Below are positions 17,661 to 29,466 of a DNA stretch of 64,000 bases, piece by piece. Position 1 is the stretch's first letter; every line of letters starts with the position of its first letter. Below the pieces are notes generated by a model that had not been told where the DNA came from, made no database searches, and saw only the letters and a list, made by a program, of their open reading frames with translations. Both the position numbers and the translations under genes were made by a program. Source of the DNA: Sinorhizobium numidicum (GTDB lineage Bacteria > Pseudomonadota > Alphaproteobacteria > Rhizobiales > Rhizobiaceae); assembly GCF_029892045.1 (NCBI RefSeq), contig NZ_CP120368.1:3704520-3768519 (forward strand), written 5' to 3'.

Positions 17661-19070
17661 CTAGTTTCTCGCGCGGCGGAGTACGGCAGCATAAAATCCG
17701 TCGAGCCCGCCGGAAAACGGCGGCGCCATCGGTAACATCGCAGGCGTTGTACGGAATTCGCCATGTTCGGTGATCGCTTCTTCAAGCCCCGGCCAATCGG
17801 CCGCGACAACGGGGACGCGTTCGCATTCTCCGTCTGCAAGAACGCGCGCGACAACCTCTTCGCCCTCGCGCGGGTCAAGCGAGCAATTGGAGAAGACCAG
17901 GATACTGCCGGGCTTTACAAGAGTGAGCGCGTGGCGCAGCAGCCGCTCCTGAAGCCTGGCAAGCTTGTCGATATCATCCGGCCCTTTTGTCCAGAGCACA
18001 TCCGGATGACGGCGCGTCGTGCCTGTCGAGGAGCATGGCGCGTCGAGGAGCGCAGCATCGAAGAGCTCATCCGCCTCGAACTCCGCCATGTCGGCTTCCT
18101 TCATCTCGGCTTCGAGGCCCAGTCGCTCCAAATTTGACTTCAGCCGCCGCAACCGACTGGCCGACTGGTCCAGCGCCGTGACCTTCGCGCCGGCGAGAAG
18201 GAGCTGGGCGGTCTTGCCGCCCGGAGCGGCGCAGAGATCGACCACAGCCTTGCCGGCGAGATTTCCAAAAAGGCGCGCCGGAATGCACGCAGCCGCATCC
18301 TGTACCCACCACGCGCCTTCCGAAAAACCCGGCAGCGACGGAATGGAGCCGGAAAACGCGCCGAGGCGAACGGATCCGGTCGGCAAGACCGTGCCGCCGA
18401 GGCGCTCGGCCCAGAAAGCAGGATCCGATTTCACCGTGAGATCGATTGCAGCGGGAACGAGTTGCGCCTCCGAAATGCGTTCTGCCTGGGCGCGGCCGTA
18501 GTGGACTACAAGCCTGTCGTAGAACCAGGCCGGCATTGCCGGAACGGTTCGGACCTTTTCAAGAATGGCTTCCTTCTCGCGCGAGAGCCGCCGCAGCACG
18601 GCATTAACGAGGCTTGCAAAACGGCGATTGCGCGGATCCGATTGCGCCTGCTCCACCGCAAGGTCCACCGCCGAGTGATCCGGAATATCGAGATAGAGGA
18701 TCTGCGCTGCGGCAACGGTCAGCACGTGGTCGAGCGCGCGCGCGCCCTCCGGCAGCGGCGTTTGCAGGAGCGAGTCGATCGCAGCCCGGATACGCGGCAG
18801 ATGTCTGAGCGCGGAATTCAGAATGGCGCGCACCAGCGCGCGGTCGGCGTCGCTCAGCTCGCGATAGACCGGATTGCCGTGCTCCTGGTCGAGCATACCG
18901 TCGAGCGGCGTCTTGCGGTCGATGACCGCCGCCAAAATCTTGGCCGCGGCCTGACGGCTCTTCAGGCCCGGCTTTGCAACGGCAGCAGCGCCCGGCAGCG
19001 TCCCGGAATTATGGGACGCCTTGTGTGTTCGGGCTCGTTTCGGCTGTGAATCATTTCTTTTTTCAGGCAT
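17661..19070 (-). CDS. rsmB: RsmB/NOP-family rRNA m5C methyltransferase
   Basis: A 469-residue protein. A NusB-like RNA-binding domain (about residues 30-170, with ALVRAILNSALRHLPRIRAAIDSLL) precedes a Rossmann SAM-methyltransferase domain. VVDLCAAPGGKTAQLLLAGA is the SAM site. LLDAPCSSTGTTRRHPDVLW carries the release cysteine, and VFSNCSLDPREGEEV carries the nucleophilic cysteine (usual form YATCS). It probably methylates 16S rRNA C967. Its ATG shares one base with the htpX stop (TGATG), so the two are translationally coupled. Confidence 0.92.
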   Translation of the reverse strand: MPEKRNDSQPKRARTHKASHNSGTLPGAAAVAKPGLKSRQAAAKILAAVIDRKTPLDGMLDQEHGNPVYRELSDADRALVRAILNSALRHLPRIRAAIDSLLQTPLPEGARALDHVLTVAAAQILYLDIPDHSAVDLAVEQAQSDPRNRRFASLVNAVLRRLSREKEAILEKVRTVPAMPAWFYDRLVVHYGRAQAERISEAQLVPAAIDLTVKSDPAFWAERLGGTVLPTGSVRLGAFSGSIPSLPGFSEGAWWVQDAAACIPARLFGNLAGKAVVDLCAAPGGKTAQLLLAGAKVTALDQSASRLRRLKSNLERLGLEAEMKEADMAEFEADELFDAALLDAPCSSTGTTRRHPDVLWTKGPDDIDKLARLQERLLRHALTLVKPGSILVFSNCSLDPREGEEVVARVLADGECERVPVVAADWPGLEEAITEHGEFRTTPAMLPMAPPFSGGLDGFYAAVLRRARN

Positions 19071-20029
19071 CAGGACCAGGGACCTTTCGGCGGCTCGGAA
19101 CCACCGCGACCCCAGCCGGTTTTCGGAACAGAGCGCGATTTGCGCACGGCATTATCAGCACGAACCGGTGGCGTCGACCCCATCGACATCTCGCGCGCCA
19201 TCCGCTCAAGCGCCGCGACACGGTTTTCCGTGCTCGGATGGGTCGAGAACAGATTATCCATCCGCTCGCCGGAAAGCGGATTGATGATGAACATATGCGC
19301 CGTTGCCGGGTTACGCTCCGCGTCATAATTCGGAATAGCATGAGCGGCACCGGCGATCTTCCTGAGCGCCGAGGAAAGCCAGAGCGGATTGCGGCAGATT
19401 TCCGCCCCGCGCCGGTCGGCCGAATATTCGCGTGTGCGGCTGATCGCCATCTGCACCAGCGCCGCCGCGAGCGGGGCGACAATCATCGCAATGAGCACGC
19501 CGACGACGCCGAGCGGATTGTTGTTCTCGCGGTTGCCACCAAAGAAGAAGGCGAAATTGCCGAGCATCGAAATGGCGCCGGCAAGCGTTGCGGTGAGCGT
19601 CATCGTCAGTGTATCGCGATACTGGATGTGCGCGAGCTCATGCGCCATGACGCCGGCGACCTCTTCATAGGAGAGCGAATGCAAAAGGCCGGTGGAGGCG
19701 GCGACCGCCGCGTTCTGCGGATTGCGGCCGGTAGCGAAGGCGTTCGGCTGCGGACTGTCGATGACATAGACGCGTGGCATCGGAAGGCCGGCATTCTGCG
19801 CAAGATCGCGGACAATACCGTAATATTCGGGAGCGCTACGCTCATCCACTTCCTGGGCCCGGTACATGCGCAAGACCATGCGATCCGAATTCCAATAGGA
19901 GAAGAAGTTCATGCCGGCAGCAATGACAAGGGCGATCATCATGCCGCCCCTGCCGCCAATCGCATAGCCGACGGCCATGAAGAGAACGGTCATGAAGGCA
20001 AGCAGCATTGCGGTGCGCACGAGGTTCAT
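19070..20029 (-). CDS. htpX: HtpX zinc metalloprotease
   Basis: A 319-residue inner-membrane M48 protease involved in quality control of membrane proteins. Two N-terminal transmembrane segments (residues 5-45) are followed by the zinc motif HELAH (130-134) in [14 protein letters not shown]. Two more hydrophobic stretches ([21 protein letters not shown] and [18 protein letters not shown]) precede the third ligand region [13 protein letters not shown]. It is first in the operon with rsmB. The divergent gap to the SDHAF4-type gene contains a parS-like site. Confidence 0.95.
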   Translation of the reverse strand: MNLVRTAMLLAFMTVLFMAVGYAIGGRGGMMIALVIAAGMNFFSYWNSDRMVLRMYRAQEVDERSAPEYYGIVRDLAQNAGLPMPRVYVIDSPQPNAFATGRNPQNAAVAASTGLLHSLSYEEVAGVMAHELAHIQYRDTLTMTLTATLAGAISMLGNFAFFFGGNRENNNPLGVVGVLIAMIVAPLAAALVQMAISRTREYSADRRGAEICRNPLWLSSALRKIAGAAHAIPNYDAERNPATAHMFIINPLSGERMDNLFSTHPSTENRVAALERMAREMSMGSTPPVRADNAVRKSRSVPKTGWGRGGSEPPKGPWS

Positions 20030-20113
20030 CGATCAGCTCCAGGCATTTTCAAGTTCCATCCACTCGGCGGCTGGCGAAATGCGGCGGTAACCGCATCACT
20101 GCTCTCAGCCGAG

Positions 20114-20129
20114 CGTTTCACGTGAATCA
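20114..20129. promoter_or_regulatory. parS: parS-like site
   Basis: CGTTTCACGTGAATCA matches the ParB palindrome TGTTTCACGTGAAACA at 14 of 16 positions with the CACGTG core intact. It lies in the divergent htpX/SDHAF4 intergenic region, about 20 kb from oriC. Confidence 0.7.
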
Positions 20130-20213
20130 GGGTTTCCGCTCGCGCGGAAGCACCTTATATGATGGGGATAAACCTCCCGGTCTTCAATACAATTAGGGAA
20201 ATCCGGCACCCCC

Positions 20214-20414
20214 ATGCAAAACGACAACGACAACGCCCCCGATGGTCGCAAACGTCCACTGTCACCGGCGGCGCGGCGGGCGCTGAAGGAAGCGGAAGAA
20301 AGAAGGCGGGCTGAGGCACCGCAGGTCATGCCGCCGGAGCTTGGCGGACGCGGCGGCCCCGACCCGGCTCGTTTCGGCGACTGGGAAATCAAGGGACGGG
20401 CGATCGACTTCTGA
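20214..20414 (+). CDS. DUF1674 / SDHAF4-type succinate dehydrogenase assembly factor
   Basis: A 66-residue protein. The C-terminal ELGGRGGPDPARFGDWEIKGRAIDF fits the DUF1674 signature (GPxPxRxGDWExKGxxxDF) of SDHAF4, which helps flavinylated SdhA mature into complex II. The N-terminal half is charged and probably disordered. Naming as SDHAF4-like is by family. It has no operon partners here. A GGG-rich site precedes the ATG. Confidence 0.85.
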   Translation: MQNDNDNAPDGRKRPLSPAARRALKEAEERRRAEAPQVMPPELGGRGGPDPARFGDWEIKGRAIDF

Positions 20415-20741
20415 GCCGGATCAGCAGCGCTGCAAAGCCATCTGGGATCGTTTCGAAGATGAATCGAGTTCGGCGACCTTCAGGACCGGTACCGTGTTTC
20501 ACTTGGTGCCTAGCCGTAAGGGTTCGCTTCATCATGCCGAATACCGTCCGATCGACCGAGAAGAATCCGGCTCACGATGAGCCGGTCTCCTACATGGTAT
20601 CCAGCTGACAGGTAAAACTGTGGAGCGATCCAGGTGTCACAGACACCTTTGTGCGTCTAATGAAGACGCACGGCACCGTTGCTATTCAGCGACAGATGGG
20701 CGCGGACCTCGCGCTTGCCGGCACGTGGTCCGCGCAGAGGG
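20415..20741. other. Intergenic region, 327 bp, with hairpins and a truncated RIME
   Basis: No gene is seen. CCGGCTC (20567-20573) pairs with GAGCCGG (20579-20585), and GGTGTC (20633-20638) pairs with GACACC (20642-20647). From 20646 to 20676 the sequence CCTTTGTGCGTC ... GACGCACGGC matches the right palindrome of the RIME-like copies, so it is probably a truncated RIME. The convergent acsA and SDHAF4-type genes end here; neither hairpin has a T-run. Confidence 0.5.
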
Positions 20742-22691
<1,950 letters not shown>

Positions 22692-22808
22692 ATTTTCCTC
22701 CCTATGCATTCTGACCAAGGACGGCACTCCAAGCCGCCCCTTTGCGACGATTCATAGCAGGTCAAATCCCCGCCGCAATTAGACAAAAGGACATTTGGAA
22801 GTGAAGAA

Positions 22809-22837
22809 TTGCAATTTCGCGACAACGGCGATATAGA
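22809..22837 (+). promoter_or_regulatory. Candidate promoter of trcR
   Basis: TTGCAA (22809-22814) and TATAGA (22832-22837) with a 17-bp spacer lie 78 bp before the trcR start. The match is by eye. Confidence 0.5.
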
Positions 22838-22914
22838 GGCGCTCAATTCCCGGAAATCAGTGGTAGACTCCACGGCCCGCGACACCGGCGCGGACGGACA
22901 AAAGGACTATATCC

Positions 22915-23613
22915 ATGGCTCAGCAACTGCTTATGCCCAAGGCAACAGCCGTCTGGCTCGTTGACAACACCGCTCTGTCGTTTGACCAGATCGCGCAGTT
23001 CTGCAAGCTGCACCCGCTCGAAGTCAAAGCGATTGCCGACGGTGAATCGGCGCAGGGCATCAAGGGCCTCGATCCGATTGCCACCGGTCAGCTTTCGCGC
23101 GACGAGATCGCACGCGCCGAGGCAAATCCGAACCACAAGCTCAAGCTTTCCGAACCGAAGGTCCGCGTTCCGGACTCCAAGCGGAAGGGCCCGCGCTACA
23201 CGCCGGTGTCCAAGCGCCAGGACCGCCCGAACGCTATTCTTTGGCTCGTGCGCAACCATCCCGAGCTTAAGGACGCGCAGATTTCGCGGCTCGTCGGCAC
23301 CACGAAGGCGACGATCGAGCAGATTCGTGAACGCACCCACTGGAACTCGGCCAATCTTACCCCGATGGATCCGGTAACGCTTGGCCTCTGCTCACAGATC
23401 GATCTCGATCTCGAAGTCGAACGCGCCGCAAAGGGCCGTCCGCTGCCCACCGCAGCCGAGACTGGCGCAACGCTCGAGGCGGCACAGGAGACCGAGAAGC
23501 TGAATTACAACTTCGATCGCGAGGAAGAGAAGGAAATCGATGCCGATGCCGTCTTCGCGAAGCTGAAGTCGCTGAAATCGGATCGCAAGGACGACGAAGA
23601 CGACAACTATTGA
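22915..23613 (+). CDS. trcR: DUF1013 family, TrcR-like cell-cycle transcriptional regulator
   Basis: A 232-residue cytoplasmic protein of the DUF1013 family, restricted to alphaproteobacteria. Members are named TrcR cell-cycle regulators. The N-terminal KATAVWLVDNTALSFDQIAQFCKLHPLEVKAIADGE and the middle RPNAILWLVRNHPELKDAQISRLVGTTKATIEQIRE both look like helix-turn-helix units of DNA-binding proteins. The C-terminal tail is acidic (DREEEKEIDADA ... DRKDDEDDNY). Placement in the family rests on these blocks. The gene symbol follows family naming from memory and is less sure than the family. It is followed by a RIME-like repeat and a strong terminator. Confidence 0.82.
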   Translation: MAQQLLMPKATAVWLVDNTALSFDQIAQFCKLHPLEVKAIADGESAQGIKGLDPIATGQLSRDEIARAEANPNHKLKLSEPKVRVPDSKRKGPRYTPVSKRQDRPNAILWLVRNHPELKDAQISRLVGTTKATIEQIRERTHWNSANLTPMDPVTLGLCSQIDLDLEVERAAKGRPLPTAAETGATLEAAQETEKLNYNFDREEEKEIDADAVFAKLKSLKSDRKDDEDDNY

Positions 23614-23630
23614 TCGTTCGTCATCCGCTA

Positions 23631-23730
23631 CTGCATGTTTCCTTTAATCGTAGCCGATTTAAGGAAACATGCAGCAATTCAAGGTGCTACAGCGACCTTT
23701 ATGCGTCTGAAAAGACGCACGGCGCTGTAG
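23631..23730 (+). repeat. RIME-like element
   Basis: Two palindromes in series. CTGCATGTTTCCTTTAATCG pairs with a near-perfect complement ending at 23672 around a 4-nt centre. The CTACAG (23687) to CTGTAG (23730) block has an inner GCGTC/GACGC stem. This is the cleanest copy in the window and serves as the model for the others. Confidence 0.8.
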
Positions 23731-23736
23731 ACGAGA

Positions 23737-23766
23737 AGCCCGGATCGCTTGATCCGGGTTTTTTAT
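23737..23766 (+). terminator. Terminator of trcR
   Basis: CCCGGATC (23739-23746) and GATCCGGG (23751-23758) form a perfect 8-bp stem with a 4-nt loop, followed by TTTTTTATT. It lies after the RIME-like element, so that element is probably part of the trcR transcript. Confidence 0.9.
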
Positions 23767-23817
23767 TGTCATCGCCTTTCCAGCGGGGGGCCAGCGGGGC
23801 TGGTTGCTCGAGCGTCT

Positions 23818-25725
23818 TCAGACGCCGATGCCCTTTGCGTGAAGTGCCGCCGTAATCTCGTCGAGGATCGCCGGATCGTCGATCGTCGCCGGCATTTTCC
23901 AGGGTTGGCGATCCGCGATCTTCTGGATCGTTGCCCGCAGGATCTTGCCCGACCGGGTCTTCGGCAGTCGCTTGACGCAGATTGCCGTTCTGAATGCGGC
24001 AACGGGGCCGATTCGCTCGCGCACGAGACCGATGAACTCCTGCTCGATGTCCGCGGTTTCACGGGAAACATTGGAGTTGATCACCAGGAAGCCGGCCGGG
24101 ATCTGTCCCTTCAGCGGGTCGGCAATGCCGATGACGGCGCACTCGGCGACATCCGGATGGCTGGCGCACACTTCCTCCATCGCCCCCGTCGAAAGGCGAT
24201 GACCCGCGACGTTGATGATGTCGTCGGTGCGAGCCATGATGAAGATGTAGCCGTCGTCGTCAATGTAACCGGCATCCGCCGTTTTGTAATAACCGGGATA
24301 TTCCTCGAGATAGGCCGCATGGAAGCGCTGGTCGGCATTCCAGAGGGTCGGCAGGCAGCCGGGCGGAAGCGGCAGCTTGATCACCACGTTGCCGAGCGTC
24401 CCGGCTGTGACCGGATGACCCGCGTCATCGAGGACCTGGACGTCGTAACCGGGCAGGGGGACCGCCGGCGACCCATACTTCACCGGCACCAGCCCGAGAC
24501 CCATCGGATTGCCGGCGACGGGCCAGCCGGTTTCCGTCTGCCACCAGTGATCGATGATCGGAATCCCAAGCGCGCGCTCGGCCCAGTGGATCGTGTCCGG
24601 ATCGGCCCGCTCACCCGCCAGATACAAGGCACGGAACCGCGAAAGGTCATATCGGCTCACATAGGAAGCGTCAGGATCTTCCTTGCGGATCGCGCGCAAC
24701 GCCGTCGGCGCAGTGAACATGACGGCGACGCCGTGTTCGGCGATGATCCGCCAGTAGGTCCCGGGATCGGGTGTGCCGACCGGCTTGCCTTCGAAGAGGA
24801 TCGACGTATTGCCGTTCAGCAGCGGTCCGTAGACGATATAGGAATGCCCGACCACCCAGCCGATGTCGGACGCCGCCCAGAAGACTTCACCCGGCTGGAC
24901 ACCGAAGAAGCTCTCCATCGACCACTTCAGCGCCACCATGTGTCCGCCATTGTCGCGCACGACGCCCTTCGGCTGCCCGGTGGTTCCGGAGGTATAAAGC
25001 ACATAGAGCGGATCGGTAGCGGCGACCGGCGCGCAGGGCGCTTCCTCGCCGGCCTCCTTCGCTGCGGCGAGCGCCTCGGCGAAATCGAGATCACGCCCCG
25101 GCAGCAGCTCGGCCGCGAGCATTTCCCGCTGAAAGATCAGGCAATGGGCGGGCTTGTTGCTGGCGATCTCGATTGCCGCATCGAGCAGCGGCTTGTAGGC
25201 GACGGCGCGCCCGGGCTCCAGACCGCAGCTTGCGGAGACGACGAGTTTTGCCTGACAATCATCAATGCGCACAGCAAGTTCGTTCGCTGCAAATCCGCCG
25301 AAAACGACGGAATGCACGGCGCCGATGCGCGCGCATGCCAGCATGGCGATCGCCGCCTGCGGGATCATCGGCATGTAGATGATGATCCGATCGCCCTTGC
25401 CGATCCCAAGTTTGCGGTAAACCGCGGCCATCGCCTTCACATCGGCGAGCAAGGCTGCATAGGAAATCTTATCGATCCGACCGGTAACGGGGCTGTCGTG
25501 GATAAAGGCCACCTGCGAGCCACGCCCAGCGCTCACATGCCTATCGAGGCAATTGTAGCAGGTGTTGGTCACGCCATCGGGAAACCAGTGCCCGTAGGGT
25601 CCGCGCTGAGGCTCGAAGAGACGCTTCGGCCTTTCGAACCAGTCGATCGCATCAGCGGCATCCGACCAGAAGCCGTGCGGATCGGCTTTCCACGCGGCAT
25701 ACACCTCGGAATAGCGGCTCGCCAT
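23818..25725 (-). CDS. prpE: Propionyl-CoA synthetase
   Basis: A 635-residue AMP-forming acyl-CoA ligase, most likely activating propionate. The PrpE-type N-terminus (YSEVYAAWKADPHGFWSDAADAIDWF), PDGVTNTCYNCLDRHV, the P-loop LYTSGTTGQPKGVVRDNGGH, WWQTETGWPVAGNPMG and the C-terminal [19 protein letters not shown] separate it from the neighbouring AcsA paralogue. The ATG at 25725 follows GAGGAG by 7 bases; five upstream codons in frame are not needed. A degenerate parS-like sequence lies within it at 24055-24070. No methylcitrate genes are nearby. Confidence 0.92.
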   Translation of the reverse strand: MASRYSEVYAAWKADPHGFWSDAADAIDWFERPKRLFEPQRGPYGHWFPDGVTNTCYNCLDRHVSAGRGSQVAFIHDSPVTGRIDKISYAALLADVKAMAAVYRKLGIGKGDRIIIYMPMIPQAAIAMLACARIGAVHSVVFGGFAANELAVRIDDCQAKLVVSASCGLEPGRAVAYKPLLDAAIEIASNKPAHCLIFQREMLAAELLPGRDLDFAEALAAAKEAGEEAPCAPVAATDPLYVLYTSGTTGQPKGVVRDNGGHMVALKWSMESFFGVQPGEVFWAASDIGWVVGHSYIVYGPLLNGNTSILFEGKPVGTPDPGTYWRIIAEHGVAVMFTAPTALRAIRKEDPDASYVSRYDLSRFRALYLAGERADPDTIHWAERALGIPIIDHWWQTETGWPVAGNPMGLGLVPVKYGSPAVPLPGYDVQVLDDAGHPVTAGTLGNVVIKLPLPPGCLPTLWNADQRFHAAYLEEYPGYYKTADAGYIDDDGYIFIMARTDDIINVAGHRLSTGAMEEVCASHPDVAECAVIGIADPLKGQIPAGFLVINSNVSRETADIEQEFIGLVRERIGPVAAFRTAICVKRLPKTRSGKILRATIQKIADRQPWKMPATIDDPAILDEITAALHAKGIGV

Positions 25726-25840
25726 TTCCGTTCTCCTCACTTACCTCCCGACCCACTGCACGGCGCTGTGGATCCGTCTCCTCGCGATCGAGGATAGGCT
25801 AATGAAGGGTAAGGCAGAACCCCGACGAAAGCGTAATGGC

Positions 25841-25947
25841 CTACAGCGCCGTGCGTCTTTTCAGATGCACAAAGGTCGCTGTACCACTTTGAATTGCCGC
25901 ATGTCTTTATCCTTAAATCGGCTCCGATTTGAGGATGCATGCAGCAG
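25841..25947 (-). repeat. RIME-like element
   Basis: Reverse-oriented copy of the element at 23631. CTACAGCGCCGTGCGTC ... GATGCACAAAGGTCGCTGTA is followed by TTTGAATTGCCGCATG and the second palindrome around ATCCTTAAATCGG ... CCGATTTGAGGAT. It fills the gap between yggS and prpE. Confidence 0.78.
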
Positions 25948-25953
25948 TCTGGC

Positions 25954-26613
25954 TCAGCGCGCTCCAAAAATGGCCGAGCCGACGCGCACGCTGGTGGCCC
26001 CGAAAGCGATTGCCGTTTCGAAATCGCCGGACATGCCCATGGAAAGCTTGGCGAGACCGCATGCGCGGGCGAGTTTCGCAAGCAGCGCGAAATGCGGCCC
26101 GGGATTCTCATCGACGGGGGGAATACACATCAGTCCTTCGATGTTCATTGCCAGCTCGCCGCGGCACAGATCCACGAAAGCGGCGGCGTCTTGCGGCGCT
26201 ATGCCTGCCTTTTGCGGTTCGAGACCGGTATTGACCTGCACATAGAGGCGAAGACGGCGACCCTGTCGCGCCATTTCGGCGGCAATCGCGCGGGCAATCT
26301 TTTCGCGATCGATGGTCTCAATGACATCGAAGAGTGCGACGGCGTCTGCGGCCTTGTTGGATTGCAGCGGGCCGATCAAATGAAGCTCGATGTCGGGCGT
26401 TTCACGCCGGAGCTGGGGCCATTTGCCCTGCGCTTCCTGGACACGGTTTTCACCAAATATCCGCTGACCGGCCTCTATGACCGGGCGTATCGCCTCGGCA
26501 TCGAAAGTTTTCGAAACGGCGACGAGACTGACCGCATGTGCGGGACGATTCGCCGATTTTTCGCTTGCGCGAATCCGGCTAACGACATCGTTCAACGCCT
26601 CTTGCACATCCAT
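25954..26613 (-). CDS. YggS/PROSC-family pyridoxal phosphate-binding protein
   Basis: A 219-residue single-domain protein with the alanine-racemase-type TIM barrel that binds PLP and helps control vitamin B6 and amino-acid pools. The PLP lysine lies in LVAVSKTF, followed by FGENRVQEAQGKW, LHLIGPLQSNKA, LSMGMSGDFETAI and the C-terminal VRVGSAIFGAR. MDVQEAL (26613) is chosen because GGGAG is 7 bases upstream; an ATG two codons earlier is too close to that site. It is divergent from leuS. Confidence 0.94.
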   Translation of the reverse strand: MDVQEALNDVVSRIRASEKSANRPAHAVSLVAVSKTFDAEAIRPVIEAGQRIFGENRVQEAQGKWPQLRRETPDIELHLIGPLQSNKAADAVALFDVIETIDREKIARAIAAEMARQGRRLRLYVQVNTGLEPQKAGIAPQDAAAFVDLCRGELAMNIEGLMCIPPVDENPGPHFALLAKLARACGLAKLSMGMSGDFETAIAFGATSVRVGSAIFGAR

Positions 26614-26835
26614 GCTCATGCTCCCGTCTCAGAACGCGTCTATAAACTGCCTTCGCCGATTATTGAAACTTACGATGCTTGCCAAGCCCGCGTACCGAGC
26701 GGCAGTCCGCAAATGTGCCAAAGTGCGCCGCAGAAACCTTCAAAACTTGACGCTTAGGCGGTTTCGTGGTGAAGGTCACGCCAGCTATCATGAGGGCTTT
26801 GGGCCCCGTAGAATTTCCGGAACATCGATAAAGAC

Positions 26836-29466
26836 ATGGCTACCGAACGATATAATCCGCGTGATGCCGAGCCGCGATGGCAGGAGGCATGGGAAACAGG
26901 CAAGGTCTTCGAGACCAGCAACAATGATCCGCGCGAAAAATACTACGTGCTCGAGATGTTCCCCTATCCGTCCGGACGGATCCACATGGGGCACGTGCGC
27001 AATTACACCATGGGTGACGTCGTCGCTCGCTACAAACGCGCCCGCGGCTTCAACGTGCTGCATCCGATGGGGTGGGACGCTTTTGGCATGCCTGCGGAAA
27101 ATGCTGCCATGGAGCGCGGCGTACATCCGGCAAGCTGGACCTACCAGAACATCGCCTCAATGAAGGCGCAACTGAAGGTGATGGGGCTCTCGCTCGACTG
27201 GAACCGTGAATTTGCGACCTGCGATCCGGCCTACTATCAGCGCCAGCAGCACCTCTTCCTCGATTTCCTCGAGAAGGGTCTGGTTTATCGCAAGCAATCG
27301 AAAGTCAACTGGGACCCGGTCGACAACACCGTGCTCGCTAATGAGCAGGTGATCGACGGGCGCGGCTGGCGCTCGGGTGCGCTGGTGGAACAGCGCGAGC
27401 TGACGCAATGGTTCTTCCGCATCACCGACTTCAGCCAGGAACTGCTCGACGCGCTCGATACTCTCGACCAATGGCCGGAAAAAGTGCGGTTGATGCAGAA
27501 GAACTGGATCGGCCGTTCCGAAGGCCTGTCGCTGCGATGGGAGCTCGATCCCGCGACCACTCCCGGGGACATGACGGAACTGACCGTCTATACGACGCGG
27601 CCGGACACGCTCTTCGGCGCTTCCTTCCTGGCAATCTCGGCGGATCACCCACTGGCAAAGCAAGCCGCTGCCAAGAACGCCGCGATCGACGCTTTCTGCG
27701 AAGAATGCCGCCGCGCAGGCACATCGCTCGCAGCGCTCGAAACAGCGGAGAAGAAGGGCATCGATACCGGCATCCGCGCCAAGCACCCGCTCGATGCAAG
27801 TTGGGAGCTGCAGGTCTATGTCGCGAACTTCGTGCTGATGGACTACGGTACGGGCGCGATCTTCGGGTGCCCCTCCGGCGATCAGCGCGACCTCGATTTC
27901 GCCCGGAAATACGGCCTGCCCGTTGTGCCGGTCGTCATGCCGAAGGACGCCGACGCCGCGAGCTTCACGATCGGCGACGAAGCCTACATCGGTGACGGTG
28001 TGATGATCAATTCGCGCTTCCTCGACGGCCTTTCGACGGAAGCGGCCTTCGAAGCTGTCGCTTCGAAGCTCGAGAACGACGTGCTGAACGGCGCCCCACG
28101 CGCCGAACGCAAGGTCAATTTCCGCCTTCGCGATTGGGGTATTTCGAGGCAGCGCTATTGGGGCTGCCCGATCCCGGTGATCCATTGCGACGACTGCGGC
28201 GTGGTCCCCGTGCCGAAGGCGGATCTGCCGGTCACCTTGCCGCCGGACGTGACCTTCGATAAGCCCGGCAATCCACTCGACCGGCACCCGACGTGGCGAC
28301 ACGTCGCATGCCCGCAGTGCGGCAAGGACGCGCGCCGGGAAACCGACACGATGGATACCTTCGTCGATTCCTCCTGGTACTTCGCCCGTTTCACCGCGCC
28401 CTGGGAGAACAATCCGACCGACCCGAAGGCTGCCAATCACTGGTTGCCGGTTGACCAATATATTGGCGGCATCGAGCATGCGATCCTGCATCTGCTCTAT
28501 TCGCGCTTCTTCACCCGCGCCATGAGGGCGACCGGCCACGTGGCGGTGGACGAGCCCTTCAAGGGGCTCTTCACGCAGGGCATGGTGGTGCACGAAACCT
28601 ATAGCCGCGGCGAAGGCGCCCAGCGTGAATGGATCACCCCTGCCGAAGTCCGCGTGGACGAAGTTGACGGGCAGCGGCGTGCCCTCCTGATCGAAACCGG
28701 CGAGGAAATCGCCATCGGCTCGATCGAGAAGATGTCGAAATCGAAGAAGAACGTCGTCGATCCGGACGATATCATCGGCTCCTACGGTGCCGATACGGCG
28801 CGCTTCTTCGTGCTTTCCGATTCGCCGCCGGACCGCGACGTCATCTGGTCGGAGGCGGGCGTCGAGGGCGCTCACCGCTTCGTTCAGCGCGTTTGGCGGC
28901 TGTTGGCCGAAGCCTCGGAAAACCTGCGCCAAAGCGAGGCTTTGCCGGCAAGCGAAGGCGAGGGCCTCGCTATTTCCCAGGCGGCTCACCGTACCTTGCG
29001 TGCCGTCGAGGGGGATTATGACAAGCTCGCGTTCAACAAGGCCGTTGCGCGTATCTACGAAGTGGTCAACGTGCTCGCCGCACCGCTCGCACAGGTGGCG
29101 AACGGCAAGGCGGACCAGTCCGTGACCGCTGCCGTAAAGGATGCGACGGCCATTCTCATCAATCTGATCGCGCCGATGATGCCGCACCTCGCGGAAGAAT
29201 GCTGGCGCGTGATCGGCGGCGAAGGACTGATCGCCGAGAGGCCGTGGCCGAAGTTCGATCCGGCTCTGGTCGTCGAAAATGAAATTACCATGCCGGTTCA
29301 GATCAACGGTAAGAAGCGCGCCGATTTGACAATCGCGCGCGACGCAGATCAGAGTGCGATCGAAAGCGCCGTTCTTGCCCTCGACGCCGTTCAGACCGTG
29401 CTCAACGGCGGCAGCCCGAAAAAGATCATCGTCGTGCCCCAAAGGATCGTCAATGTCGTTGTCTGA
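26836..29466 (+). CDS. leuS: Leucyl-tRNA synthetase
   Basis: An 876-residue class I tRNA synthetase. The HIGH signature is HMGH (50-53) after [12 protein letters not shown]. An editing domain ([12 protein letters not shown]) follows, then [14 protein letters not shown], the zinc-like cysteine pair region, and KMSKSKKN at about residue 632. The length is standard. It is first of leuS-lptE-holA: lptE begins inside the last codons of this gene (14-base overlap). Confidence 0.98.
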   Translation: MATERYNPRDAEPRWQEAWETGKVFETSNNDPREKYYVLEMFPYPSGRIHMGHVRNYTMGDVVARYKRARGFNVLHPMGWDAFGMPAENAAMERGVHPASWTYQNIASMKAQLKVMGLSLDWNREFATCDPAYYQRQQHLFLDFLEKGLVYRKQSKVNWDPVDNTVLANEQVIDGRGWRSGALVEQRELTQWFFRITDFSQELLDALDTLDQWPEKVRLMQKNWIGRSEGLSLRWELDPATTPGDMTELTVYTTRPDTLFGASFLAISADHPLAKQAAAKNAAIDAFCEECRRAGTSLAALETAEKKGIDTGIRAKHPLDASWELQVYVANFVLMDYGTGAIFGCPSGDQRDLDFARKYGLPVVPVVMPKDADAASFTIGDEAYIGDGVMINSRFLDGLSTEAAFEAVASKLENDVLNGAPRAERKVNFRLRDWGISRQRYWGCPIPVIHCDDCGVVPVPKADLPVTLPPDVTFDKPGNPLDRHPTWRHVACPQCGKDARRETDTMDTFVDSSWYFARFTAPWENNPTDPKAANHWLPVDQYIGGIEHAILHLLYSRFFTRAMRATGHVAVDEPFKGLFTQGMVVHETYSRGEGAQREWITPAEVRVDEVDGQRRALLIETGEEIAIGSIEKMSKSKKNVVDPDDIIGSYGADTARFFVLSDSPPDRDVIWSEAGVEGAHRFVQRVWRLLAEASENLRQSEALPASEGEGLAISQAAHRTLRAVEGDYDKLAFNKAVARIYEVVNVLAAPLAQVANGKADQSVTAAVKDATAILINLIAPMMPHLAEECWRVIGGEGLIAERPWPKFDPALVVENEITMPVQINGKKRADLTIARDADQSAIESAVLALDAVQTVLNGGSPKKIIVVPQRIVNVVV

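Noticed and set aside
20567..20585. CCGGCTC/GAGCCGG hairpin as the acsA or SDHAF4-gene terminator
   Set aside because: No T-run on either side; left as a hairpin in the intergenic note.
27157..29442. A 761-codon open frame on the minus strand across leuS
   Set aside because: It is antisense to an intact leuS, shows no recognisable domain, and long antisense frames are expected in high-GC genes with strong third-position bias.
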